NCBI GenBank assembly: GCA_032871835.1
Contig: CM065303.1
Span: 56,954,597 to 57,018,596 of the forward strand
Direction of reading: 5' to 3'
Length of the DNA: 64,000 nt
From: Dipteronia dyeriana
Lineage: Eukaryota > Streptophyta > Magnoliopsida > Sapindales > Sapindaceae
The number at the start of each line of letters is the position of its first letter. Positions within the stretch are counted from its first letter, which is position 1. Positions 34,349 to 46,722 of the stretch are shown in pieces. Made by a program: the position numbers and the translations under genes. The notes below the pieces were generated by a model. It did no database searches, was not told where the DNA came from, and saw nothing but the letters and a program-made list of their open reading frames with translations.

Positions 34349-35861
34349 AAACAATCTGGTTAAAAGATTTGATGGGTTATGAAGTGGCGTTGAAGATTCA
34401 ATTTGAATGGGTTTGGATTTGCTAGGTGAAATGATATTCGTTTTTGTAGTAATTGGTAATTTGGTATGAAAAGGTGGAGGAAGCCTCCATGGAAAATACA
34501 GGAGCTGCTGGAAATTCCCAGTGGCCTCCATTTGTTTTTGTTAATTACTTTGGTAGATGGTGGCTGTGGTGTTTTGGTTTCTATTTGAAAATGGGTTTGG
34601 ATTTGGTGTTCGGTTATGATGTGGACTTGAAATGGGCTGGGAGGAATAAATGGATTAATGGAAGGGGAGGAAGGGAGGTGTGCATCGCCGGGAACTTTAC
34701 CAGCCATTCCGATGGCCTCCATTTTTTTTAACATCAATATAATTATTTTCTTTACATGTAAGGGCAATTTTGACATTTCCAAAGTCAAATATGGTCACTT
34801 TAAAGGAGGCCTTAACGTCTGTTAAATCTTAGGGTGCAAATGTAGAATAATAAAACGTTTCAATTTGGCGTCTTTGTGCCAAACCTTAAGAGTGTGGGTG
34901 TAATTTCCCCTTACGAAAAACAAATTCTCAAAACCATTTGTTAAGTCTTAGATAAGTCATAGTTTTCGAAGCTTATGGTGCGTTAGCCTGTGTTTTATTT
35001 TGTGTTATTAGAGATTATGTTACTCGTTTGTTCTGTCTTTATAGTTTAGTGTTTTAGTTTTGGGTGGCTATATTGCCATCCAAAAAAAAAAGTTCTTTCT
35101 ACACCCATTTTAAAATTTAAAATTTAAAATTTTCAATTTACTCTTTACCCCTTTCAAATACCAAAACTAGTCATTGAATGCTATTAAGTATTATCAATTC
35201 CAAAAACATCTTCGATGTGGTATGTGAAAAAGAAGAAGAGGTCACATAGGATAAATAGACGGTCTATTAGAAATGTATCTTCAATGTAACCGTGCATATT
35301 TAATCTCACGTTGATGTGGTAAAAAAATATATTAAACAGTGTCAACATAATTATTTACTTTCAATTAGTTTATTACATGGCTATTTTTCCGTTGATTAAA
35401 CAAGTATTTAAAATTAAAATTAAATTTTCTTTTATTTTTGGTAAGAAACTAAAATAAAAAATGGAAAAAATTGGACAAGTTATTAAAAATAAATATATTT
35501 TAAATAGAAGGATCAAATTTTGAATTGATTATTCTACAAAGTCTATCTCTATGCTACATATAAGTAACTCTTTTGATATTGTTACATATCAACAATATTT
35601 AGTATCAAACCACTTTTACATCTAAGATGCTCTAATCCAATTATTTCTCTTCAAACCCATTTATCAGTTTTGATCCTAAAGAAAAGTTCCACAAACAAAC
35701 TTTTTTTTTTCTTATGAAAATCAACCAAGAAAGTTTATATATATATATATATATTTAGTTGAAACACCAAAGAAAGTTGATAGGAGCCGAGAAGAATCAA
35801 AGCCTTCGAGGGGAAATAAATGTATGGAAAAAAAAATCATCATATATGATGTATGGATATG
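34348..35861. other. Intergenic DNA with possible LINE tail
   Basis: Phrases near 34690-34790 (CTCCATTTTTT, GGGCAATTTTGACATTTCC) recur at 55970-56150, hinting at a shared old repeat. A segment ending 'GGCTATATTGCCATCC' plus an A run at 35078-35088 could be a LINE 3' tail. A (TA)n tract lies near 35736. No gene. Confidence 0.4.
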
Positions 35862-36515
35862 GATATAACACGGTACGGGGATACAATAAATTTTTAAAAA
35901 TTAGGATACGAATACAATAGGATACGTCAATTAAAATAATATATATTTATATTTTAAAAGAATAATAATATATGAAAACATAATTTATTCAAAATATATT
36001 CTCAATAAATATATGGTACACATAAATCATAATATATTACAAAAATCCAAATAAAATACAAAAAATAAAAACTCATAAATATTCTCCCTTAATTAATTTC
36101 AATCATCGTCCTTCGTGGATTTACCTAAAAATGCAAAGAAACACACGAATTAAAATGGAAGCATCAGTGAAAAAATTGTACACTCCTTCTCTCTGTCCTC
36201 TTCTCTTCTTCTTTCTATGTTTCAAACGGCAGCAATAGAATGAAAACAACCCTAACCAATAAATCAGATAGTTTTTTTTACAAAATTCTATTTTGACCCC
36301 TAAACTTTTTAAAATTACAATTTGACTATGTTTGTACTAAAATAATTGAAATTTTTACCCCAAACTTATCCTATCCGTATGCCCTATGTATCTCCGTGTA
36401 TCCTCGCCGTTACCCTGCCGTATGTCTGTATCCTCCAATCAAACTTGCTTAAAAGTTAAAGGACATGTCCAATACGTATCCAGGTGTATCCGAGAAGTAT
36501 ATTAACCGGATACAA
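35862..36515. mobile_element. GGATACG-type inverted-end repeat element
   Basis: The left end carries GGATATGGATATAACACGG, GGGGATAC and AGGATACG motifs. The right end (36366-36515) carries the inverted TATCCGTATG, TATCTCCGTGTATCC and ACGTATCCAGGTGTATCC motifs. The interior is AT-rich and non-coding. Superfamily unknown. Confidence 0.45.
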
Positions 36516-37541
36516 TCGAGTTGAATATGAGTTCCTTCCACCATATAGAGTATCTATGTTACCTAATCACAATGGTTTTTGGAGCATAGGTGGTGTTGGA
36601 GCAATTCATGATCTCAAATCTCAATATTGGTATTAAAACCAAATAAGTTTTTTTTTACTGCTTTATTCTTACAATTGTATCTTATTCTATTATAATTCCC
36701 TTGATTGAAATATTGGTTTTGATTTTGAATATAATTTAAGGTTTGTGGTAGGTATGTAAGATGGATGGATGGATGCAGAATTTTTTAATTAAATAATTGT
36801 GTCTTTTTAAGTAATTTAAAATATAGATATTTTCGTCATAATTCAAAATATAGGTGTGGGAAGAATTTTTTGGGTGGCAATAGAGACACCCTTTAGTTTT
36901 AGGTTTAATTTATATAAGGGTATCTAGAGTAATTTAAGATTTCTTCTGTCCTAGTACTTTTTAATTTATTTTTCCCACTTTTTAATTGTTCTGCTTCTTT
37001 TATTTTTTATTTTTCCATTCACTTTACGAAAGTTAGCTTAAAAAAGGGATTCAAGCAGTTAAAGTTAAAACTCACTACAAATTTGGATTTTCTGCTATCA
37101 ATGACCGTAATTTATTTGTACTATTTTTAAGTGTTTCAGATCTAAACAAAGATCAGTTCATCTAAGGATCCAAAATTCCAAATCCTACAACAACCTTAAG
37201 AATTAATTCAATCTCCATGGGTTTGACCTTGTTCTTCCCTAAACTATATTACATTAACTTTAGTGTAGTGCACTTGCAATAAGCATTAATGCATTATCTT
37301 TTGAAATTAATATATTTACCTAATTTGCGGGCAGTAAAAATTCACACCATTGGCTAAATTTAACTGTCAACATAGGGGAACAAGATGTAAGATGATAAAA
37401 AAAGAAGTAACATATATAGGTTAACAAGAAGCTAAATTCACATCATTGGCTTATTCATTGACATTTTTCCCGTTACTCAAAATTTTGCTAGAGGTTAACA
37501 ACAATAAAATAGGTGGAGAAAGAAAAATACTCTCATTAAAA
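36516..37541. other. Intergenic DNA, nothing recognised
   Basis: AT-rich, no coding potential by inspection. Confidence 0.5.
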
Positions 37542-37557
37542 TAATTTATAATGGTAA

Positions 37558-37626
37558 TGTTGCATATAGCCGGTTAATGCCTAGAAGTATAATGTTGCAT
37601 GTAGCCATTTAATGCCTAGAAATATA
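37558..37626. repeat. Direct duplication, about 36-bp unit
   Basis: AATGTTGCATATAGCCGGTT and AATGTTGCATGTAGCCATTT, each followed by AATGCCTAGAA.TATAA. Confidence 0.8.
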
Positions 37627-37970
37627 AAAGTAAAGGATAATAACCTTAATGACCACTCATTTTATTAAGCTCAATCAAAATGACTATCAGAGGAGAAATT
37701 TGATTCAAAATTGCCATTATACTTTATAGTAGTTCTACCACTTTCGTGCAGAATATATTATCTATTGAGATTTGAAATCAAAATTAAGGTAATGTAAGTT
37801 TGGCCATTGACCGTAGATGAAGATCTATCCAACAACGAGCAAAAAAAGGGCTCCACTGATTTGAGTGACCATCACAGGAAAAAAAGAAGAAGAAAAGAAA
37901 TAGACCCTTCACCAAAATGAAATGGAATCTGTTTTCTTTACTGCAAGCGTGCATTGCTTATTTGCTTTGT

Positions 37971-38031
37971 CAATGCCTCATTTTTATACTTGAAATTCAA
38001 TGCCTCATTTTTATACTTGAAATTCAATGCC
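37971..38031. repeat. 27-bp tandem duplication
   Basis: TCAATGCCTCATTTTTATAC plus TTGAAAT occurs twice exactly, then a third partial unit. Confidence 0.9.
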
Positions 38032-39624
38032 TTTTCTTTTCTTCATAAAATACAAAAAAGTACTTATCAGTTATCACTGGTCTCCATGGTAAAGTGTGGT
38101 GAGCACATGCTTCTGCTAAAAGGGGTCTCCAAACTCCTTTATTGGGTGGGATACAGAGTGATTTTGTGAAGCAGTGGAGCCCAATATTTTCTATGATAAG
38201 CAGTATAAAGTGATGATTAAGTATAAATTGATCATGACGCAGCAAACCTTGAAAATTTGACATATAGGGATAAAACTTGGATATATTCCATGTGCAACAA
38301 CTATAATTATGAAAAGCAAATGTTATCATAACATTTTGTCGTATCGCGTTCAATTTCTTATGCATTTTCACATTATATAAGTAGATATGTTTGTTTATAA
38401 TCTTTATATCCGCATTTGGCTGCCATCATCCATTATCGGGTGACATTTGAATTTTGACACCACATATAAACCCGAAGTGAATTTAATAAATCAAAATTTC
38501 CAGGTCTGACTTGATTAATTAATCAAAGAAATAATAGTTTGATCCAAAATCAAACATGCCATGTACTCTAGATATGACACAAACACTAAACCATGATATG
38601 AATTTGTCACTCTTAATTTTAAAAACAAATATGAATTTGTCACTCTTAATTTGTCATGAAAAATAAAACTACTGAATAATTTATAAATGCTAAGAAACCT
38701 TCTTTATAAGTTAGGTTTCTACATGTATTTTATTTATTTACCAATTTATCTAGATCGGATATATTTTTTAAAGTTTTTACTATCGATAAGATTTGAGTTA
38801 TTGACTTTAGAGATATAATTCGTTCATTTATCGGCTGAATTTGTTTATATAAATAATATTAAATGTGTCTTAATTCAACCAATATGGTACATGATATATT
38901 CTCATTAGTAACAGTAATGGACTAGTCAAGATAGATACTTAGATAGTATAAAGTAACATGCACGTGTACTCTACATATATACTATTATTAATAAGTAGAT
39001 GTACTTTGAATATTCTCTGCCAATATTTTTTGTGGTGAGCAATGAATATGTCTGATACAGCTTCTGGCTACCATGAGCACGAAGGCACGCGTCCTCCACA
39101 GTCCACTAACATTTTTATATTGTAATTTAGTAGACTGTATACCCATATCAAAAAGCTTCTTTTATCTTCATATTTACTTTGGACCTAAACCTAGCCAATA
39201 TACCAGGAAGACTTGCCACGTTAAGAACCACAACGACAGTAGATCTTATATATGATTTATTAAAGATTGATAAAGGTTTCATTTATATGCTTATTTTATA
39301 TATATATCTCATGACTATTATTGCTCACCAGTCATCACTACCTCTAACTAGATAGCGAGCCCTACAATCCCACTTGAAAAGGTTAGAATAAGAGATTCAA
39401 TGGGAAGAACAATCCTCTTTTCTTCAAGTTTTATTATTAAAGTTAATCCCAATAACAATATTATAATAATAACGTTCTAAATAGTACTCAATTAATGTTG
39501 ATTAATAATGGATTTTTTTTCATAATTAACATTTATATTATTGGAATTTAAAATTTTAGCCCTCCTCAATAAGTTTAATGTTTTAGTCAACATTTTCGTT
39601 TTGCTCATAAAAATGTCCTTGAAT
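38032..39624. other. Intergenic DNA, nothing recognised
   Basis: AT-rich. A direct repeat, 'AATATGAATTTGTCACTCTTA' in part (about 38596-38660), is the only structure seen. Confidence 0.5.
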
Positions 39625-39755
39625 GACTTGTAGCATATAATATTCAAAGTTGAGGGGTGTTCTAATGTGTGAAATAGAAAGATATAGACAGACTTGTAGT
39701 ATGTAATTTCAAAGTTGAGGGGTGTTCTAATGTGTAAAATAGAAAGATAGAGAAA
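39625..39755. repeat. About 65-bp tandem duplication
   Basis: GACTTGTAGCATATAATATT and GACTTGTAGTATGTAATTTC are each followed by CAAAGTTGAGGGGTGTTCTA and an ATAGAAAGATA tail. Confidence 0.85.
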
Positions 39756-40679
39756 GAAAGGGCAAGAGAAAAGAGACTATAACTCTTGAGACAGAGAGAG
39801 ATAAATAGAGAAAAAAAAGTTCTAGAGAGAATTGCAAAAGAGATTATTAGACCCAACAATATTATTTAATTACTCTAATACATCATGACTAAAGTCGACA
39901 ATTATAGTATTAATCAAGTACTCTAACACACTTTTTATATGTTAGGACTTAGGAGAACGGGGATTTTACCATAATAATTATAATATTTAAGCACTTTGTT
40001 AGACCAACGGGCTTATAACCAAACCCAAATAGAGGATTAGGAAGAAAGGGAGGAAAGAGAAACAAAATGGGAGTAGAGAGAGAAATCTAATGAGGGAGGA
40101 GAGAGAGTAAAAATATAAGAGGGGATATTTATGTCACATCATGACTAAAGTTGATAAGAAATGAAAAGTTATTAGGGATAAGATAAATAAATAATTTCCC
40201 ATAATTTAAAGGCTATAACTTATAATTTCCTTTACTGTGCGTAGGGTTGGATATAAAAATCGAAACCGAATTGAAATGATCCAAATCGAACCGTAAAAGA
40301 GTGTTTGGTTCGGTTTATAGCTTCTATTCGGTTCAAACAGATTTAAAATTTGAAAACCGAATTGAATTCGGTTCGGTTTCAGTTTTGAACATATAAAACC
40401 GAACCGAACCGAATAAACCGAACTGTCTTGATGAATTATTTTGTAATGTTCAATTTTATTATGGACTATTTGTTGATGATGTTTTATTTTGAACTACATT
40501 ATGTACTATATTCTTTTACTTAGATTTTACTATAAGTTATGAAGATTTTATATTTTGATTGGGTATGTAGACTGAATATGATTGAAATTTTAAATTTGGA
40601 TTAAAATGTATTTTGTTTAAATTATTTTTTACATATTATGCTTTCTTAAAAAAAAATTAAGCCTAAATGTTAAAAAAAC

Positions 40680-41793
40680 TGTTAGGTTTTGGCTCGAATT
40701 CTCAAGTGAACCCAATGTTAACCAAACAAGACTCAATTGATGTGGAACTTCCTGGAGACGTGGGATAACGTTTGAAAGTTGAAGATGGTGTTTGAGGGAG
40801 GTTTGAAGATGAAGAAGAACTGAAGAAACGAAGTCTGGTGGGTTCCGCAGCGTAGACAGGCGCCTAAACCGCGGCACGGAGAGCGGTTGTGTCCAGGTGA
40901 TCAAGCGCGGCGTGGACCGCGGCGGAGGTAAATTGCCTAGACCGTGGCACAGGGAGCGGTCGACTCCAGTGGTTCTAACTCGGTGCGGACCGCAACGAAG
41001 GGAAAGACATGTACCGCTGCACAGAGAGCGGCAGTTGACAGTGGCTTTTCACGGTATAGGAAGCGGGGTGCACACCGCGACCTAGACTGTGGAAACGGTG
41101 TATCTTTCTCAAATAGGAATGTCGCGTGGAAATAGGAAAGTGTTTTCTTCTTGAAGTTCTTGTGCTAATCAGAAAAGGAAAGAGTTTGTCTTCATGAAGA
41201 ATAGGAAAGTCATGTAACAAGAAGACTTGTCATAAATAGGAAATAGTATTTATGTGGAACAAGTAAGTGTTGTACGTTTAGGAGTATGATTTCCTATTAT
41301 GTTAAACTCCCTGTAATTAGTATAAATAGACCTTGTAACTAGGTTATTTTGTGTGTGGAGAGAAAAGAACACCGTGTAACATCAGAGAGTAGTGGAGAGA
41401 TCCGGGTGAGAGACCAGTGGGAATATCCGGAGAGAGATCTAAGGGAATAGCAGTGGATCAAGTAAAAGATATGTGGGTGATATTCAGGGGAGACCTAGGG
41501 GATATTGTGGGGTTCTTGATGAGGATCTTGGGAGCGTGGTTTGGGGTTTGAGTGTGAGAGAGAATCCTGAAATATATGGTTGTAACAATTTATCATATAG
41601 TGGAGTTTTCTCCGTCGTCCTGACAGCCAGTGATTTTTTACCCGATTTGGGTTTTCCACGTAAATCTTGTGTTGTGATCGGTTTACTTTCTCTCATCTAT
41701 TTTTCTGCTATTGACGTTATTAATTGCTATGAGTTATGGGCATATATTAGGCACGACTATTCCGCGATCATCGTTCCGAGAAATTCTCCAACA
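40680..41793 (+). mobile_element. Solo LTR (1114 bp) with perfect AAAAC target duplication
   Basis: It begins TGTTAGGTTTTGGCTCG and ends TTCTCCAACA, with AAAAC directly outside both ends (40675-40679 and 41794-41798). It belongs to the family of the LTR element at 19806-23281: shared GGAGACGTGGGA.AACGTTTG, GTATAAATAGACCTTGTAAC (TATA region) and ATCATATA.TGGA.TTTTCTC parts. No internal region remains, as expected from LTR-LTR recombination. It carries extra GC-rich repeats (40862-41082). Confidence 0.9.
40862..41082. repeat. GC-rich 72-73-bp tandem repeat inside the solo LTR
   Basis: Three units begin at about 40862, 40935 and 41007. Each has a 'CC.AAACCGCGGCAC.GAGAGCGG' core and a 'GCGGACCGC' core. 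The related LTRs at 19.8 and 21.5 kb carry only about one such unit. Confidence 0.75.
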
Positions 41794-42012
41794 AAAACAA
41801 CTTAGAACCTAAAAAAATTAAAAACATATAAAAAAACATTCAAAACCCAATAGACCCAAAACCGAATTGAACCGAACCGAACCAAAAATTAGGGTGTTCG
41901 GCTCAATTCGGTTTTCAGGTTTAATTTGGTTTTCAGGTTTCAAAACCGAATATATATCGGTTCAATACGGTTTTGATAAAAACCGAACTGAACCGATCCA
42001 TACCCACCCTTA

Positions 42013-42722
42013 AATGTGTGTTTGGTATATTTTTTGAAAAGATCAAAAATGAGTTTTTTTTAATCTTAAAAATACTAATTTGTATCTAATTAGAGGAGAC
42101 CGAATTTTGGACTTCTCCCAAAAAAACTCATTTTAAGCATTTTTAATAAAGATGTATCTTCAATACTACCATCATCTATGAGTTTTAAATATTCTTCCAT
42201 AATATACATTTTCCATTACAAAACAGTATCTTATTTGAATACTTATAGGATATTATTTTTATCTCCTCATCTTCATTGCATTCAAACTATTGAAGTTTTC
42301 ATCTTTCATCTTTCACCTGTAAGGTCAAATCATCACTTTAATTTATTTTTATAATTTTCATTGCTTTCTTATGTACATGTGATATTATTTTAAACTAATC
42401 TACCAGTGTTTTTTTTTTTAAATTCATGAACTTGTGGTTTTTTTTTTAATTTAAAAACTCCTGTATTTGTGATTAATTTTGTTTTTAAAGTCATTTACAT
42501 GTGATTGTAAGAACTAAAAAAACTCATGTATCTGTGATATATATTTTTTAAACTGAATTAACTATGATATTTTTTTAACTAATGTATCAGATATTTTTTT
42601 TCAAACTTATGTACCTACAACATATAACCTTTTATTAAAAACTCTACTTATTAGAAGCTCTTCTATAAAGTAATTTACTCTAGAAACTCTACTGAAAAAT
42701 CATACCAAACACTTTTAGTACA
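42013..42722. mobile_element. MITE-like element with GTGTTTGGTA ends
   Basis: The left end, AAATGTGTGTTTGGTATATT, pairs with the inverted right end, ACTAAAAGTGTTTGGTATGA. The interior contains weakly repeated 'AACTCATGTATCTGTGAT' phrases (42420-42610). No target duplication was determined. Confidence 0.45.
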
Positions 42723-42949
42723 TATTAATGGATGCTTATAAGTTATAATTACTAGCCTCTTGCTTGGAACACAAAGCTCAATGAAACACATCTTATTTAT
42801 CAAACTCATCAAGTACTTATTTAAACACTTATATAACAAATTAAGTTGTAGTCACGTATCAATATAATATATAAAAGCTTATGAGATCCCAATTAATTTG
42901 AACAAAATTCGAACATTACGAATGGTTTACATTTTTTTTTGTTCATAGA

Positions 42950-43314
42950 GCGTCAGCGGAAGACTTTGACAACATGATAGTCCCGTGATATTCCAGTTAC
43001 CAGCAATGGTGTGTAGGTGTTATGAGAACAACTATAAAATTTCACGCTTCAGATACTTATAGAGAAAATTGTTATTTGCTCTGTATTTGTAACTTATCAT
43101 AATCAATTACCTATCCTTATTGTATTTGGTAATATATATATAAGGATAATATCACATAATCAACTAATTGGATAAATATGGATTTTATTTGAAGTTAATA
43201 ACTTATTAGTTATATCGTGATAAGACTTCAAATTCACATACATTGGATGCTGTTTTATCGGTTTAGTCCACGGTGGACGTCTGATTGGGCTAAACCCCAC
43301 AAGCCCTAAATCCA
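42950..43314 (-). mobile_element. Possible copia LTR remnant
   Basis: On the minus strand it begins TGTTGGATTTAGGGCTTGTG and continues with a promoter-like AT-rich part, resembling many plant copia LTR starts. The other end is not defined and no primer binding site was found. Confidence 0.3.
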
Positions 43315-43519
43315 ACAATCAAAATGTTATTTTATTTATGGTAATAAAACAGCATAGATCATAGATAAAATGAAATAAACCCAATAATTTACCTTGTTCA
43401 CTTATAATACGAGGTTGTGTGTTAAGTCTAACTCTTTTAAAACTGGACTCTTCTAAAACTGGAATTATCGTAACATTTGAAAAAAAAAAATGAAACAGTA
43501 TAGTTCAAAATTCAACTTG

Positions 43520-43855
43520 TTAAAATCCAGACGTGAACGTCTTTGCTAGAAAATGTCTGCAACTCAATACAGGTGCATGTCCAAAAACCCTAGATGGGAA
43601 AAGAACAAAATAAAGTGAGATAGAATAATAAACATACAAGATGATGATTGTGTTGGCACTGTCTATAAAGGCAAGAGCTAGCCCGTGGTTCTTATCCTTT
43701 ATCACCATGTCAACTTGGCGTGTGGCTTGACCAAACAACATCGATCGAACAACATCTGGACCAGTTCCACCAAATGCCACTGCAGAATCTCTCTCTTTTT
43801 CTTCTACTTTAATGGGGGCGTGTGCTTGCCATATGCAATAAAAACAAAATACCAC
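43520..43855 (-). other. Unassigned ORF of 111 codons
   Basis: The middle of the frame (residues about 15-66) looks protein-like: charged and mixed, with 'AFGGTGPDVVRSMLFGQAT' and 'VIKDKNHGLALAFIDSAN'. Both ends look like translated non-coding DNA. The segment is followed by a possible GT donor, so it may be one exon of a decayed gene. I do not recognise the family and assign no function. Confidence 0.3.
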
Positions 43856-45239
43856 CGCTCACATGTAATTATTCAACACAGACAACCTTACATGGCCTCG
43901 TGTTCAATGCTCTAGTGTTTTCAGATTCTGATGCATCTTATCTTAGGTTGGTGTGAATGTGCTCCTAAATTGTATTTTAGATAAAAAGCTGAATACGAGT
44001 GTTTCTTTTTAATTTTTGTTTTGGATTGTTTTGTTTGGATGAATCCATGAAGGTGAAAGACTTTTAACAATTTTTAATCGCAATAGATATTATAGCGGTC
44101 TATCTTGCTTTAATTTTACCCTTCTTCTTGGTTGGTGGAGTGGGGTTTCCATTGAAACATGTCTCTATTTTTCATATTGAGCCCATTCTTTGAACTAATT
44201 ATTAAGCTTTTTGATCATAATTTTGTAAAATCCGAAGGTTTTAATTTGATGAATTTTGAAATCCAAACAACTTGAAAATCTTAAATCATGTACATTTTAA
44301 TTAAATGTAATATTAGCATGTGTATGAAGGTTATAGATTGATTTATATCCACTTTACGCTTAATTACCGATGAGAGAGAGAAGCTGCTAAGGGTTGTGAG
44401 CCATGATCCCATCTAAACCCCAAACAAAACTTTAAAATTTTTCTTCAAAAATTACAAATTTATTTTCAAATTTTGTAATGTTTGCATTTTGACTCTTTTT
44501 CATATAATGTCCCCTCCAAATATATGTTTTTGGTAACGCCCCTATCTAGAGGGCATATTTATTGGCATGAATGAATAAATTTCTCTTGGTGTACTGGGAA
44601 TAGATATCTGAATAAATTATGTACTGTTTAATATTGTCAAGTCATGACAAACCATTTATCCAATCTTAGCCAGATTTAGAAAGGAAAAAAAATTAACATA
44701 TTGACAGGAAAGTGTTATTTAAAGACAAAATAAATCTTTCTATGATTTAAGAGAATCCTTCATGATGATTAATCTCAATTGGTCAGTCTGTAAAGTGTAA
44801 AGGGGGATAGATATAAATTGTGAACCCAAAGGAAAAGTTTTGTAACAGTCATGATTGTCCAAAGAGAAATATTTCTTTGGCTAATCAAATCGAACCACAT
44901 AGCCAAGTTTTTGTGAAACAAACTGTAAAGATGACCGGTAGTAGTGGGCTGGTCGCTTTTACCAGCTTGAATTTTGAGAAGAAAAAAAAAATAAAGCAAT
45001 GGGGAATTAGGGTTTACCATTTTTCTTTCTACTCATTTTTTTTTATCTCTTTTTGACTTCAAAACTATAGTCATATGATAAACGTGCAGTTTTCGAGTGA
45101 AAGACGAGTTCATGTAATTTGGTTGTTAATTTTAGTCCAATATTAGATTGCACTCAAAAGCAAACCAACTTTTTTGAAAAAAAAAAAAAACAAAATAGCT
45201 TGATTCTTAATTGGGGTCAAAAAATTATTGGCACTATTT
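43856..45239. other. Intergenic DNA, nothing recognised
   Basis: AT-rich. Short frames at 44775-45056 lie in both strands and lack any family resemblance. Confidence 0.5.
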
Positions 45240-45635
45240 GAGGGGTATGTTGTGCAAATATCACCACTTTACTAATGTATGTTTAAAAGACACCAAAAGA
45301 GCGTTTGAGACAAAAATACCCCGAAATATTTTAACAATGAGAAAGTTGTCGTTTTCAAAATCAGAGAGAAGCAACAGTCAAACCGACGGGAAACTAATCG
45401 ACGGTGAAGTGACCGGAAGAGCTGCGATTGACAAAGGTAAGATTGATTATTTTTTCTCGTTTTTGTTGTTGTTAACTTGCCTTACATGTTAGAATTGAGT
45501 TTTGTTGATAGGAATTGTAGAAACCGGTTAAAATAGAGAATTGTGAATGGTTGTGGTTTATGTTAGGGTTTGTAATTTGGTTGAATATCAGTTGAGGAAT
45601 ATGAAATCTGGGTTTTTGAGACATTTTTCAAGAAA

Positions 45636-46722
45636 ATCGAGCTTATTTGATTAGTCGAGCTATTTTTGTCGTGAAAAACAGGTTTTGGTAGATCTAGGTT
45701 TTTGGAAAAGGAATCGAGCTTTTTTAAAAAAGAATCGAGCTTTTTAAAAAAAAGAATCGAGCTTTTTAAAAAAAGAATCGAGCCATTTTGAAAAGGATCG
45801 AGCTTTTTTGAATATATTCGAACTGATTTTGAATTAGATCGAGCGTATTTGAAAGGGATCGAGCTTTTTTGAAAAGGGATCGAGCCTTTTTTAAAAGGGA
45901 TCGAGCTTTTTTTAAAAATGATCGAGCTTTTTTAAAAAGGGATCGAGCTTTTTTAAAAGGTATCGAGTCTTTTTGAAAGGGATCGAGCCTTTTTGAAAGG
46001 GATCGAGCCTTTTTGAAAATGTTTCGAGCTTTTTTGAATATGTTTCGAGTTTTTTTGAATAGGTTCGAGCTGTTTTTGAATTGGATCGAGCCTACTTGAA
46101 AGGGATCGAGATTTTTTGAAAAGGGATCGAGACTTTTTTAAGAGGGATCGAGCTTTTTTAAAAAGGGGTGGAGGTTATTTTGAAAGGGATCGAGCCTTTT
46201 TGAAAAGGAATCGAGTTTTTTTGAATATGTTTCGAGCTGTTTTTGAGTTGGATCGAGCCTATTTGAAAGGGATCGAGACTTTTTTAAGAGGGATCGAGCT
46301 TTTTTAAAAAGGGGTGGAGGTTATTTTTGAAAGGGATTGAGCTTTTTTTAAAGGGATCGAGCCTTTTTGAAAGGGATCGAGTCTTTTTGATAAGACATCG
46401 AGTTTTTTTGAAAAGGGATCGAGCATTTTTGAAAGGGATCGAGCATTTTTGAAAGGGATCGAGCCTTTTTGAAAAGGGATCGAGTTTTTTTTGAATATGT
46501 TTCGAGCTGTTTTTGAATTGGATCGAGCCTATTTGAAAGGGATCGAGCTTTTTTGAAAAGGGATCGAGACTTTTTTAAGAGGGATCGAGCTTTTTGTAAA
46601 GCAATCGAGCTCTTTGTAAAGCAATCGAGCTCTTTTGAAAGGGATCAAGCCTTTTTGAAAAGGAATCGAGACTTTTTGTAAATCAATCGAGCTGTTTTGA
46701 AAGGGATCGAGCTTTTTAAAAA
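45636..46722 (+). repeat. GATCGAGC tandem array, left (inside intron 1 of the ULP1-like gene)
   Basis: Tens of units of about 22-28 bp of the form AAAAGGGATCGAGCCTTTTTG, with variants (GTTTCGAGC, GGGTGGAGG). Higher-order blocks recur, e.g. GAATATGTTTCGAGC then TTTTTGAATTGGATCGAGCC. Each unit is A-run, GATCGAGC, T-run, so single strands could form short hairpins. It is all in one orientation and lies wholly between the GTAAG donor at 45437 and the acceptor at 46761. Confidence 0.95.

Larger units (their letters stand above)
40242..42012. mobile_element. hAT-like element split by a solo LTR
   Basis: The left end, TAGGGTTGGATATAAAAATC, and the inverted right end, TAAGGGTGGGTATGGATCGG, both run into AACCGAA arrays. 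The flanks ACTGTGCG and AATGTGTG agree at 6 of 8. Apart from the solo LTR at 40680-41793, its about 650 bp align in reverse orientation with the element at 18160-18817, including interior phrases such as AATTAAGCCTAAATG. Confidence 0.75.

Noticed and set aside
34250..34790. Overlapping frames on both strands around the (TA)n tract
   Set aside because: Partly translated microsatellite, with no conserved motif.
40897..41220. Several Arg/Gly-rich frames on both strands
   Set aside because: They are produced by the GC-rich tandem repeat inside the solo LTR.
45636..46722. The GATCGAGC array viewed as a CRISPR-like array or as a coding repeat (frame near 46116-46307)
   Set aside because: Units have no constant-length unique spacers, the organism is a plant, and the frame is only the repeat read in a stop-free phase inside an intron.
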